A stretch of DNA of 64,000 nucleotides, from the NCBI GenBank assembly GCA_023416995.1, contig JAEZGI010000027.1:124001-188000 (forward strand). Direction: 5' to 3'. Source of the DNA: Bacteroidota bacterium (GTDB taxonomy: Bacteria > Bacteroidota > Bacteroidia > Chitinophagales > Chitinophagaceae). The first letter of the stretch is position 1; each line of letters starts with the position of its first letter. The translations under genes were made by a program, and so were the position numbers. The notes beneath the pieces were generated by a model. That model ran no database searches, had not been told where the DNA came from, and saw nothing but the letters and a program-made list of their open reading frames with translations. Shown here piece after piece: positions 31,973-40,400 of this stretch.

Positions 31973-32938
31973 TTAATGATCGCGTTTTATCAGGAACTCT
32001 GCCAGGGCACGTAAAGGTTGTTTACGGGAAGATAAAACTGCTATGTCTTCCAGGTGCTGATATGCTGATTCGAGGTATTGATTTTTTAAACTGTTGGCCC
32101 AGGTGTCGACCCCTGCTTCCCGAAAAACTTCTATCACTTTTTCTACTTTTTCGGGTGCATTTGAACGCATCAGTGACAGCAACTGGTTATTTTTTTCACC
32201 GGTGGTCTTTTCCAGCGCACGTATCAGCAGAAACGTTTTTTTATTTGCAAGGATATCTCCACCGACCTGTTTACCAAACTTTTCAGGGTCACCAAACGCA
32301 TCGAGGAAATCATCCTGGATCTGGAAAGCAATACCCAGGTTTTTACCAAACTCATACAGGTGTCTTTGATTGGCTTCGCCGGCACCACCAAGAATTGCCC
32401 CCATCTGCAAGCCGCCGGCAATCAACACAGATGTTTTCAGGGTAATCATGTGCAGGTAAGAAGCAAGATCAATAGAATCGAGCGCCGCATAATCCATATC
32501 CAACTGCTGACCCTCGCAAACTTCGCGTGCTGTTTGATTAAACAGACGAAGTATCGCTGTTATATATCGCGGATTAATTTTATTTAGATAGTCGTACGCT
32601 ACTACCAGCATAACATCCCCCGCAAGCAAAGCGGTTGATGCATTGTATTTTTCGTGTAAGGTTTGCATTCCCCTTCGTAACGGCGCATTATCCATGATGT
32701 CGTCATGCACCAGCGAGAAATTGTGAAACAACTCAATAGAGGTGGCCACATCATAGGCGTCGGGTATAATTTCTCCAAACAATTCATTTCCCATAAGACA
32801 CATAACCGGTCTGATTCGTTTACCGCCCATACTCAGAAAATATTCGTTTGGCTTATACAGGGATGGAGGTGAATCAGGAAAATGTTTTACATTAAATTTC
32901 TCAGCAAAGATTTTTGATAACTCCTGGAATGAATGCAT
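31973..32938 (-). CDS. Short-chain polyprenyl diphosphate synthase
   Basis: A prenyltransferase of about 321 residues that condenses isopentenyl diphosphate units. Both aspartate-rich motifs are present: LVHDDIMDN (first) and FQIQDDFLDAFGD (second), plus GGKRIRP near the start. A Phe five residues before the first motif suggests a C15-C20 product, but this is weak evidence. The frame is open to a GTG at 32959; I prefer ATG 32938 (MHSFQELSKIF). It is the last gene of the long trxB-to-prenyl-synthase run, 40 bases after rnr. The downstream gap to the permease shows no clear terminator. Confidence 0.9.
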   Translation of the reverse strand: MHSFQELSKIFAEKFNVKHFPDSPPSLYKPNEYFLSMGGKRIRPVMCLMGNELFGEIIPDAYDVATSIELFHNFSLVHDDIMDNAPLRRGMQTLHEKYNASTALLAGDVMLVVAYDYLNKINPRYITAILRLFNQTAREVCEGQQLDMDYAALDSIDLASYLHMITLKTSVLIAGGLQMGAILGGAGEANQRHLYEFGKNLGIAFQIQDDFLDAFGDPEKFGKQVGGDILANKKTFLLIRALEKTTGEKNNQLLSLMRSNAPEKVEKVIEVFREAGVDTWANSLKNQYLESAYQHLEDIAVLSSRKQPLRALAEFLIKRDH

Positions 32939-32978
32939 ATGTATGATGTGATCCGACACGAATGCAAATTACTGCAAC

Positions 32979-35219
32979 TTATTTTTTAGATCTGTTTTGT
33001 TTAACGTTTTTGTTGCTTTTCTTCTTTGGCTTCACCTCGCCATCACTTTTGGTTTTGGCTTTAGAGCCAGCCCCCGCTTTTTTCGATGTGTCTTTTGCGC
33101 CGGATTTAACTGTTGATTTCTTTGATGATTTAGCCGGCCGCTCCCAGGTTTCCGCCTCTTTCGAAACGCGGTGCTCCTTTCTTCTTTCAAAAGGAGTAGA
33201 AGAAACTGACAAATCAAACTCATCTACAGTGTCACTTCCTTCAACCACTGCCGCGGGTGACTTACCGGATGCTCCCTGCGCTATCACCCATTCAAAATCA
33301 AGCTGGCGTTTTGTAAGATTAGCGGCAACAACTTTGATAGTGATTTTATCACCCATTCTGAATTTCCTGCCGCTTCTTAAACCGGCAAGACAAAACTCGC
33401 CCTCGATAACCCTAAAGTCATCATAGTCCTGCAAACTTGTTATACTTACAAGTCCTTCACATTTATGCTGTACGGTTTCAACCCAGAATCCAAATGAAGA
33501 CACACCACTGATCACTCCTTCAAACTCTTCGCCCAGGTAATTCTGCATATATTCAACCTGTTTGTATTTGTTGGCAGCGCGTTCAGCTTCCATTGCCGAT
33601 CTTTCCTTATCACTACAATGTTTGCATTTTTGTTCAAGTTTTTTATCAGGACGGATTTTTCTATCAAGTACCTCCTGTAATATGCGGTGCACGAGTACAT
33701 CGGGGTACCGGCGTATAGGTGATGTGAAATGACAATAATGTTCAAATCCGAGCCCGTAGTGTCCGATGTTCTCAGTGGTATATATCGCCTTTGCCATGGT
33801 ACGGATACCCAGCTGTTCGAGTACATGTTGTTCAGGTTTACCCTTTACTACTTCAAGCATCCGGTTGAACGACTTTGAAATACCTTCGGGTGATGATGTA
33901 TCGAAACTGTGCCCGTACTTTTTTGCGAAAGTTATGAACGGAGTAAGTTTTACCTCATCCGGTGTATCGTGTACCCTGTAAGGAAATGGTACCGGCTTAT
34001 TATCAACCTCTATCTTCCCCACAACTTCTGCGACAGCACGATTTGCCAGCAGCATAAATTCTTCAATCAACTGATGCGCTTCCTTGCTTTCCTTTACAAC
34101 AATTCCAACAGGTTTACCTTTTTCGTCCAGTTTAAACCGAACCTCCTGTGATGAGAAATTTATAGCGCCTTTTTTAAAACGTTTTTGCCGGTAACCCTGC
34201 GCGAGTTCATTCAAAAGAAGAATTTCATCCTTATAGATCCCATCACGTTTTTCAATGATCTCCTGTGCTTCTTCATAGGTATAACGATGATCCGAATTTA
34301 TAACTGTCCGGCCCAGCCATTGCGATTGAATGTTACCTGAAGAAGTGATTTCAAAAACTGCTGCAAAGGTGAATTTATCTTCCTTTGGTCGCAGTGAACA
34401 AAGCTCATTTGAGATTCGTTCGGGTAACATCGGCGATACACGATCAGGCAGATACACTGAAGTTGCGCGATCATAAGCCTCCCGGTCGAGCTCGGTATCG
34501 GGTTCAACATAATAACTTACATCAGCAATATGCACCCCTATCTGGTAATTACCATTCTGAAGTTTTTGAAAAGAAATAGCGTCATCAAAATCTTTTGCAT
34601 CGACCGGGTCGATGGTAAAGGTTAGTATATCACGAAAATCTTTCCGGCGTTTTATTTCTGCAGCGGGAAGATGCTCACCTATGCGTTCACTTTCTTCTAT
34701 TACGCTGTCGGGAAATACAAGAGAGAAGCCGTTTTCAATCAGGATCTCTTTCATCGCCTGGTCATTCACATCCTCCTCATTCATCACCTGGATCAATTCC
34801 CCTACCGGCTTCTTGTTCTTCTCCCACTCTACAATACGAACGATCGCCTGGTTACCGTTTACGGCTCCGTTCAATTTGTTCATAGGAACATAGATATCCG
34901 GCATTGGCTTATCAGAGTTCACAATAAAAAAAGCAAAGTTGTTGCTGATTTCAATGCGACCCATAAATTCGGTCTGTTTTCGTTTAACCACTTCCGTTAT
35001 CTCGCCCTGTTTGCGACCTGATCTGGATGAATCGCCTTTAACACGAACGCGTACAGTGTCACCATGCAAAGCAGTATTAAAATCCGAAGGACGAACCAAT
35101 ATGTCTTCCTTATTATCTGCAACAATCACGAAGCCCATACCGGATCTTGTAATATCAAGTGTTCCTTTAAGTGTATCAGGTCCGTGTTGTTTTTTCTTTT
35201 TATGTTGTTTCTTACTCAT
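32979..35219 (-). CDS. rnr: Ribonuclease R
   Basis: A 746-residue 3'-5' exoribonuclease that degrades structured RNA and takes part in trans-translation quality control. Two N-terminal cold-shock domains come first. The RNB catalytic domain begins near residue 200, with the metal-binding aspartates in IDPVDAKDFDDAISF (D204, D210, D212, D213). An S1 domain lies near 565-655 (EEFEGVISGVSSFGFWVE). A Lys/Ser-rich tail follows (KSSKKSTVKSGAKDTSKK), typical of RNase R. It starts 3 bases after lpxK ends. Confidence 0.95.
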   Translation of the reverse strand: MSKKQHKKKKQHGPDTLKGTLDITRSGMGFVIVADNKEDILVRPSDFNTALHGDTVRVRVKGDSSRSGRKQGEITEVVKRKQTEFMGRIEISNNFAFFIVNSDKPMPDIYVPMNKLNGAVNGNQAIVRIVEWEKNKKPVGELIQVMNEEDVNDQAMKEILIENGFSLVFPDSVIEESERIGEHLPAAEIKRRKDFRDILTFTIDPVDAKDFDDAISFQKLQNGNYQIGVHIADVSYYVEPDTELDREAYDRATSVYLPDRVSPMLPERISNELCSLRPKEDKFTFAAVFEITSSGNIQSQWLGRTVINSDHRYTYEEAQEIIEKRDGIYKDEILLLNELAQGYRQKRFKKGAINFSSQEVRFKLDEKGKPVGIVVKESKEAHQLIEEFMLLANRAVAEVVGKIEVDNKPVPFPYRVHDTPDEVKLTPFITFAKKYGHSFDTSSPEGISKSFNRMLEVVKGKPEQHVLEQLGIRTMAKAIYTTENIGHYGLGFEHYCHFTSPIRRYPDVLVHRILQEVLDRKIRPDKKLEQKCKHCSDKERSAMEAERAANKYKQVEYMQNYLGEEFEGVISGVSSFGFWVETVQHKCEGLVSITSLQDYDDFRVIEGEFCLAGLRSGRKFRMGDKITIKVVAANLTKRQLDFEWVIAQGASGKSPAAVVEGSDTVDEFDLSVSSTPFERRKEHRVSKEAETWERPAKSSKKSTVKSGAKDTSKKAGAGSKAKTKSDGEVKPKKKSNKNVKQNRSKK

Positions 35220-35222
35220 TAA

Positions 35223-36299
35223 TCATTTTTGTTTGCGGTTGTACCGTTGAATGAATGTAGTGATTATCTCAGTAAATCGTTCTGCATCATCGAACAGGAA
35301 CTTACTTTCGATAGGGATCACGTAAACCGGAAGATCTTCCAGTTGTTGTGAATATGCCTTTAGTCGTGTGGCATCTTTTTCAGTTGTTAGTATAAATTTC
35401 GGACCAGCAATGGCTGCGAAACGATGTTTTATGTTTTGGATATCAGAGTTGGTGAATGCGTGGTGATCAGGGAACACCAATTCGTGGTACTCTTTGTGCC
35501 TGGCAGTTAATTCTGCCCTTAAACGGGCCGGATTCGCAATACCAGTTACCAGCAGCACGGCAGCAAGCGGATCGTGAATCAATGGCGAATTCTTTACCAG
35601 GTGATAGGATGTACCATATTGGATACCAGTAAAAAAAACCGGCTGGTTGTTGGTTGGTTTGATCTGATCATAAACATCGCGCCGTTGCTTTTCACTGAAA
35701 TGCCCGGGGCATTTCGTCACAACGATGATATCGGCTCTCCGTGCGCTTCTTTTTTCATCACGCAGGTTACCTGACGGCAGCAACAAATCGTTTGTATATA
35801 GGTGTTGATAGTCGGTCAGCAGGATATTCAAACCTGCGCGAACCGCACGATGCTGAAATGCATCGTCCAGGAGCACCAGTTCAGTCTCCGGCCGTTGCGA
35901 TAAAAGGCTGTTAATTGCCATGGCGCGTTTTTCACCCACTACTACCGTAATGTTGGCAAATTTTTGATGAAACTGCATGGGCTCATCGCCAAGTTCTGTT
36001 GCTGTAGAGACCCCGTCGGCGATCAGAAATCCACGGGTTTTTCGCTTATATCCACGGCTTACAATGGCCAGCTTATAATCCCTCGCAAATGCACGCACAA
36101 GGAACTCGACCATCGGAGTTTTGCCGGTTCCGCCAACAGACAGGTTTCCAACACAAATCACAGGAATCTGAAATTCTTGTGATTCGAAAATCCTTTTATC
36201 ATAACACCAGTTACGGCACCGGATTATTAAACCATAAAGCAGCGAAAAAGGGATAAGAAGAGATCGAATTATTTTTAAGAAGGGAGTATCAAAATTCAT
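35223..36299 (-). CDS. lpxK: LpxK, tetraacyldisaccharide 4'-kinase
   Basis: A 358-residue inner-membrane-associated kinase that phosphorylates the lipid A precursor at the 4' position. An N-terminal hydrophobic helix (IIRSLLIPFSLLYGLII) anchors it. The P-loop is VGNLSVGGTGKTP (GGTGKT at about 56-61), and LVLLDDAFQHRAV is the conserved LpxK motif. It overlaps the formyl-THF cyclo-ligase gene by 11 bases and is followed by rnr after 3 bases. Its presence shows that the organism makes lipid A. Confidence 0.95.
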   Translation of the reverse strand: MNFDTPFLKIIRSLLIPFSLLYGLIIRCRNWCYDKRIFESQEFQIPVICVGNLSVGGTGKTPMVEFLVRAFARDYKLAIVSRGYKRKTRGFLIADGVSTATELGDEPMQFHQKFANITVVVGEKRAMAINSLLSQRPETELVLLDDAFQHRAVRAGLNILLTDYQHLYTNDLLLPSGNLRDEKRSARRADIIVVTKCPGHFSEKQRRDVYDQIKPTNNQPVFFTGIQYGTSYHLVKNSPLIHDPLAAVLLVTGIANPARLRAELTARHKEYHELVFPDHHAFTNSDIQNIKHRFAAIAGPKFILTTEKDATRLKAYSQQLEDLPVYVIPIESKFLFDDAERFTEIITTFIQRYNRKQK

Positions 36300-36858
36300 A
36301 GAGGGTGGTCGGTGTAACGCAATAGTCTAAAGGTACATCAAATTCGTTGATGTCGCCGATCTCATCAAGAGGTTCAAAAAAGCTGAACCCGATTTTTATT
36401 ATCGTATCGCGGCATCTTGTGAGATATCGGTCGTAATAACCTTTTCCGTAACCAACACGATATCCTTTTTTATCAAATGCAAGCAATGGTACAAAAACCA
36501 GGTCTATCGATTCGGGTGGAATACTATGATCACCAATAGGTTCAAGAATGTTGTAGCGGTTTTTTGCAAACAGGCCGTGTTCTTCCAATACATGTGCTTC
36601 CATATTGTTACCTGTTGCATTCGTTTTGGGCCAGGCAATTTTTGCGAGGGGATTTTTTTCAAACACTATTTTATCGCATTGCGCCACATTGAACTCCCTG
36701 CGATTTACCAGGGGATAATAAGACAGGAATACATCAGGGATAGCAAATGACATGTCGGCGAATCTTTGCACGATATCATCAGAAAGCTGATGATACTGCG
36801 TTTCAGAAAGATTCAGGCGCATCTGATGATAATCAGCGCGTATGGCAGCCTTTAGCAT
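36289..36858 (-). CDS. 5-formyltetrahydrofolate cyclo-ligase
   Basis: A 189-residue ATP-dependent enzyme that returns 5-formyl-THF to the active folate pool as 5,10-methenyl-THF. The C-terminal motif VPLLAFDKKGYRVGYGKGYYDRYL is diagnostic. The N-terminus (AIRADYHQMRLNLSETQ) is the usual helical start. It overlaps bioD by 7 bases upstream and lpxK by 11 bases downstream, so it is deep inside the polycistronic run. A second folate gene, folB, is in the same run. Confidence 0.92.
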   Translation of the reverse strand: MLKAAIRADYHQMRLNLSETQYHQLSDDIVQRFADMSFAIPDVFLSYYPLVNRREFNVAQCDKIVFEKNPLAKIAWPKTNATGNNMEAHVLEEHGLFAKNRYNILEPIGDHSIPPESIDLVFVPLLAFDKKGYRVGYGKGYYDRYLTRCRDTIIKIGFSFFEPLDEIGDINEFDVPLDYCVTPTTLYEF

Positions 36859-37484
36859 ATCGTTGTTGTCAGTTGTTCTTTCAGGTTATTTGCCTGTTCT
36901 GCTACAAAAGCAGCAGTCAGGCTGGCACTAAACGGAACGGACCCCAATTTTTGATATTGGCTCCATTTGACAATTTCGTTTTCGTAATCCAAATACTGAT
37001 CGTTAAACATCCATCCGAGCACGTCGAACTTTTTCTGCCGCGCAACAGTAGCCGTAAGTATGGAATGATTGATGCTGCCAAGGTAATTCCGGCTCACCAT
37101 GATGACCCTGCACTTTAAAGCCGTGATGAGATCGGCCACGAACTCATTGTCATTCAAAGGAACCATTAAACCGCCGGCACCCTCGATTATTAAGTTACGG
37201 TTATTTCGCGGAACGGCTTCACAAATTTTTTGAATGGAAATCTGAAGGTTTTGTGACCTTGCGGCAATATGCGGTGAGGCTGGTTGTGCAAGAAGATACA
37301 ATTCCTGGTGCACACGTTTGTTGCCGTTAGTGAGCCAGTTTTTTACGGATTGTGAATCTGTATTGCCTTCTGTTCCGGCCTGTATCGGCTTCCAGTAATC
37401 AGCATCCAGGGCCTCTGCCACAATTGCAGAAATGAGCGTTTTTCCTATTCCGGTACCAATACCGGTAATGAATATCGTTTCCAT
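36852..37484 (-). CDS. bioD: BioD, dethiobiotin synthase
   Basis: A 210-residue ATP-dependent carboxylase for the penultimate step of biotin synthesis. The P-loop is ITGIGTGIGKTLIS; the common Asp of TGTDTxxGKT is replaced by Gly-Thr here, a mild variation. DYWKPIQAG and IIEGAGGLMVPLND are the other conserved blocks. It is separated from other biotin genes, none of which is in the window, and lies 28 bases after rsmD within the long operon. accD, whose pathway uses biotin, is 25 kb away. Confidence 0.92.
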   Translation of the reverse strand: METIFITGIGTGIGKTLISAIVAEALDADYWKPIQAGTEGNTDSQSVKNWLTNGNKRVHQELYLLAQPASPHIAARSQNLQISIQKICEAVPRNNRNLIIEGAGGLMVPLNDNEFVADLITALKCRVIMVSRNYLGSINHSILTATVARQKKFDVLGWMFNDQYLDYENEIVKWSQYQKLGSVPFSASLTAAFVAEQANNLKEQLTTTIC

Positions 37485-37512
37485 AAAATAGTAGCTTAAC
37501 GGGCCCAGGTAA

Positions 37513-38058
37513 TCAGGGTACCCGGTTCACAAAAATACTGAAGATGGTAGTGCCGTAACTCCTGGATGTAACATAGTGATCAAACTTCTCATAATTGTTA
37601 CGGGGCGTGTGTTCCAGGATAAACCATCCTTTCGGACGCAAGAGATTTTTCCGGAATATTACAATCGGCAATTCGTCAATTGTTGTAAGCGCATATGGGG
37701 GCCCGGCGAAAATAAAATCAAATTGCTCAGTGCAGGATTCCAGAAATTTAAATACTTCCATTTTAATCACCCTGATCTGCGGGAAACCCAGCTCAATGGC
37801 TGTTTTCTTTATGAACTCGTACATAGCCGGATCTTTTTCAACGGTAGTGATATCAGCCGCACCACGTGATGCGAGTTCATAACTTATACTTCCCGTACCG
37901 CCAAAAATATCCAGTACACGTAAGGATGTGATATCGATATTGTTTTCGATAACATTAAAAAGACCCTCTTTCGCCACATCTGTTGTGGGACGCGTATGAG
38001 GCATCTTGGAAGGCGGATTAAATCTTCGCCCACCCTTATCGCCACCTATTATACGCAT
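37513..38058 (-). CDS. rsmD: RsmD-like 16S rRNA (guanine-N2) methyltransferase with changed catalytic motif
   Basis: A 181-residue Rossmann methyltransferase of the family that methylates G966 of 16S rRNA. The N-terminus MRIIGGDKGGRRFNPP, the TRPTTDVAKEGLFN segment and the SAM-binding LDIFGGTGSISYELASRG are intact. The catalytic (D/N)-P-P-(F/Y) motif reads A-G-P-P-Y at residues 118-122: the acidic residue is Gly (codon GGG). An Asp codon would need two base changes, so a single sequencing error does not explain it. The gene overlaps the DUF3822 gene by 10 bases, a pairing typical of Bacteroidota. Activity should be considered uncertain. Confidence 0.88.
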   Translation of the reverse strand: MRIIGGDKGGRRFNPPSKMPHTRPTTDVAKEGLFNVIENNIDITSLRVLDIFGGTGSISYELASRGAADITTVEKDPAMYEFIKKTAIELGFPQIRVIKMEVFKFLESCTEQFDFIFAGPPYALTTIDELPIVIFRKNLLRPKGWFILEHTPRNNYEKFDHYVTSRSYGTTIFSIFVNRVP

Positions 38059-38906
38059 AGCGCCATCCTTACTAATGGTGAAAAATAATGTCTTGGATAC
38101 GCTTTCAGGATACCCTCCGGATCGATGGTTTCAGGCAAACCATCCCAAACAAGATGTGCAAAATATTTCATCAGCTCTGTGTAAAGAATAGAATCTTCAT
38201 CAATGAGTCCCGAAATCTTCACAATCACGTCTTCAGGTTTTGCATCATGAGCGTCCAGGATCGTTAGCAGGTAATAACTTACATCTTCAGGTGTTTGATA
38301 AAAGAAACTCTGGAAGATGAGCAATTCGCCATCGCGAAACGCACCGACAATGAACTTATCTGCGTAAAATACGATGCGCATCCTGACCATGTCGGCAGGT
38401 GATTCTTTTTCTACATCAAAAAAAGATAGCTGAAGCGTATAATAGTGCCAGTATGTGGAAGCCGAAAATTTCTGTTGGAACAGCTGGTGGATTTCAGGTG
38501 GTATCCTGTAAACATTATACACCGGCATAAGATCTATTTTTTCACTCAATACCAGGCCCTTCTCCGCGTCACCATAAACCAGTTCTAGCAATGATCTGTT
38601 CATTGTTGCGTCAAAATATGTTTCCGGCACCAGGCTGCATTCCGCATAATTATAAACCATCACCACCCTTGCCACCGGCGAATTTAAACGAGGATCCTCA
38701 TCCAGAATTTCCTCCATCAGGTCAAAGGAAGTTTTCTCCTGCAGATCCGCCAGATGATAATGACGGAGAGCCAAAACTTTCTGCTTAAGCTGGCTATACC
38801 ACACACAGCCAAGGAATCGGTCGGAAACTTCGAGAACAAGTGTGCTTTGCTCCCATTCGGCCGGCTGAACATTTTCGGGCAATATATCAAAAGACGGTTT
38901 GATCAT
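38049..38906 (-). CDS. DUF3822 family protein
   Basis: A 285-residue Bacteroidota-specific protein with no known function. It has no signal peptide or membrane helix. The sequence looks like an actin/hexokinase-fold ATPase relic (LVLEVSDRFLGCVWYS at the start, DKFIVGAFRDGELLIFQSF in the middle). The gene overlaps rsmD by 10 bases, a link seen in many Bacteroidota, which suggests a shared role around ribosome assembly or simple regulatory coupling. It starts 31 bases after folB. Confidence 0.8.
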   Translation of the reverse strand: MIKPSFDILPENVQPAEWEQSTLVLEVSDRFLGCVWYSQLKQKVLALRHYHLADLQEKTSFDLMEEILDEDPRLNSPVARVVMVYNYAECSLVPETYFDATMNRSLLELVYGDAEKGLVLSEKIDLMPVYNVYRIPPEIHQLFQQKFSASTYWHYYTLQLSFFDVEKESPADMVRMRIVFYADKFIVGAFRDGELLIFQSFFYQTPEDVSYYLLTILDAHDAKPEDVIVKISGLIDEDSILYTELMKYFAHLVWDGLPETIDPEGILKAYPRHYFSPLVRMALCV

Positions 38907-38937
38907 CAGGCTGTAATTTAACCAGTATTCCGGTGAA

Positions 38938-39297
38938 TTAGTAGTCTCGGCTCATAACAATACCTACCCTTCCTTCAAATTGCTCAATCGGTGGTTGTAG
39001 TTTGTGTATAGAAATCCATGAGGCGGAAACAACAGGAAAGCGCTCACGCACTTCGTCAAGGATATCTTTGGCAACTTTTTCCAATAATGGTGTGGGCTGA
39101 GACATCCTGAGTTTTACAATTTCAAACAGGGTTACATAACTGATAGCATCCTGCAGCAATTCAAATGCAACACCTGTATCATCATAGCTGACATGGAGAC
39201 TCACTTCAAACTGCCCACCCGTCAACGGCTCACCGTTATAGAGTCCATGAAAGCCATGCAGCATTATATTATCGATACAGATCTTCACCATAGTCAC
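38938..39297 (-). CDS. folB: FolB, dihydroneopterin aldolase
   Basis: A 119-residue enzyme of folate synthesis that cleaves dihydroneopterin. Conserved segments are IMLHGFHGLYNGEP near the start, SYVTLFEIVKLRM and TPLLEKVAKDILDEV (active-site Glu/Lys region). Size matches the family. Two possible starts (MTMVKI) differ by two residues. It lies 11 bases after trxB in the same run. Folate genes folB and the formyl-THF cyclo-ligase are thus in one transcript. Confidence 0.93.
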   Translation of the reverse strand: MTMVKICIDNIMLHGFHGLYNGEPLTGGQFEVSLHVSYDDTGVAFELLQDAISYVTLFEIVKLRMSQPTPLLEKVAKDILDEVRERFPVVSASWISIHKLQPPIEQFEGRVGIVMSRDY

Positions 39298-39308
39298 GGC
39301 CCATAGAA

Positions 39309-40274
39309 TTAATAAGAATCGGCGCTGACGTCGTGACCCTTTGCAGAAAGATAACGTTCTGCGTCAAGTGCAGCCATACAACCACTACCTGCCGCGGTTA
39401 CCGCCTGGCGATAGATCTTGTCCTGTACATCACCCGCTGCAAAAACACCTTCTATATTGGTTTTTGATGTACCCGGAGTTGTGATGATGTAACCAGCTTC
39501 ATCCATTTCCAGCCATCCTTTAAAAATGTCCGAATTGGGCTGATGACCGATGGCAACAAAGAATCCTGAAACAGGGACATCCTGCATTTCACCGGTTTTC
39601 ACATTTTTCAGTCTTACGCTTTCCACCTTGGTTTCACCAAGAACACTATCTGTTTCGGTGTTCCAGTATATTTTGATATTCGGAGTGTTTAATACACGAT
39701 CCTGCATGATTTTAGACGCGCGCATTTCGTCGCGGCGCACGATCATATGAACCGTACTGCAGAGTTTGGAAAGATACAATGCTTCTTCTGCAGCGGTATC
39801 TCCGGCGCCGACGATAGCAACTTCTTTACCGCGGAAAAAGAACCCGTCACAAACCGCACAGGCACTTACTCCAAAGCCATTAAGACGCTGTTCACTTTCC
39901 AGGCCCAGCCATTTGGCTGTTGCACCGGTGGCGATGATTACCGAATCGGCTTCAATCAATTTTTCTTCATCGATCCAGATTTTATAAGGAAGGGCAGAAA
40001 AATCAACCTTTGTAGCCAGGCCAAAACGTATATCAGCACCCATTCTCTGGGCTTGTTTTTCAAAATCGATCATCATCTCGGGACCTTGAACGCCATCTTT
40101 ATAACCAGGATAATTCTCAACTTCAGTTGTGATCGTTAACTGGCCACCGGGCTGGATTCCCTGGTATAACACGGGTTTCATGTTTGCTCTTGCGGCATAA
40201 ATAGCTGCCGTATAACCTGCGGGTCCGGATCCTATGATGAGGCATTGTACTTTTTCAGTTTCTGTAGTCTTCAT
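39309..40274 (-). CDS. trxB: TrxB, thioredoxin-disulfide reductase
   Basis: A 321-residue FAD/NADPH enzyme that reduces thioredoxin. The FAD motif is LIIGSGPAGYTAAIYAARA and the redox-active site is C139-A-V-C142 (SACAVCDGFFFRGK). The NADPH motif VAIVGAGDTAAEEALYL and the C-terminal GVFAAGDVQD are intact. I use ATG 40274 because a TAACTTTG -7 box lies at 40292-40299, downstream of the alternative start at 40304. It is the first gene of the nine-gene minus-strand run. Confidence 0.95.
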   Translation of the reverse strand: MKTTETEKVQCLIIGSGPAGYTAAIYAARANMKPVLYQGIQPGGQLTITTEVENYPGYKDGVQGPEMMIDFEKQAQRMGADIRFGLATKVDFSALPYKIWIDEEKLIEADSVIIATGATAKWLGLESEQRLNGFGVSACAVCDGFFFRGKEVAIVGAGDTAAEEALYLSKLCSTVHMIVRRDEMRASKIMQDRVLNTPNIKIYWNTETDSVLGETKVESVRLKNVKTGEMQDVPVSGFFVAIGHQPNSDIFKGWLEMDEAGYIITTPGTSKTNIEGVFAAGDVQDKIYRQAVTAAGSGCMAALDAERYLSAKGHDVSADSY

Positions 40275-40291
40275 ACTGTAGTAAAATTTGG

Positions 40292-40299
40292 CAAAGTTA
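40292..40299 (-). promoter_or_regulatory. -7 box for trxB and the operon behind it
   Basis: Minus-strand TAACTTTG matches TAnnTTTG, 17 bases before the trxB ATG at 40274. A 5' leader of roughly 10 bases is implied. No good -33 TTG is visible. Confidence 0.5.
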
Positions 40300-40350
40300 T
40301 GCAAATTACGCCGTGGCGTCTTTTGAGACGTGCAATATTAACGAATCACG

Positions 40351-40378
40351 AAAAAACCCCGGCCAAAAGACCAGGGTT
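40351..40378 (-). terminator. Rho-independent terminator of rpoD
   Basis: On the minus strand AACCCTGG and CCGGGGTT form an 8-bp stem (one G-T pair) around an 8-base loop, followed by more T. It lies 22 bases past the rpoD stop and isolates rpoD from the trxB operon. Confidence 0.85.
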
Positions 40379-40400
40379 ATCCTTGAAATGTAATACTATA

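Noticed and set aside
39747..40139. A 130-codon plus-strand reading inside trxB
   Set aside because: trxB is certain on the other strand; this is a chance open frame.
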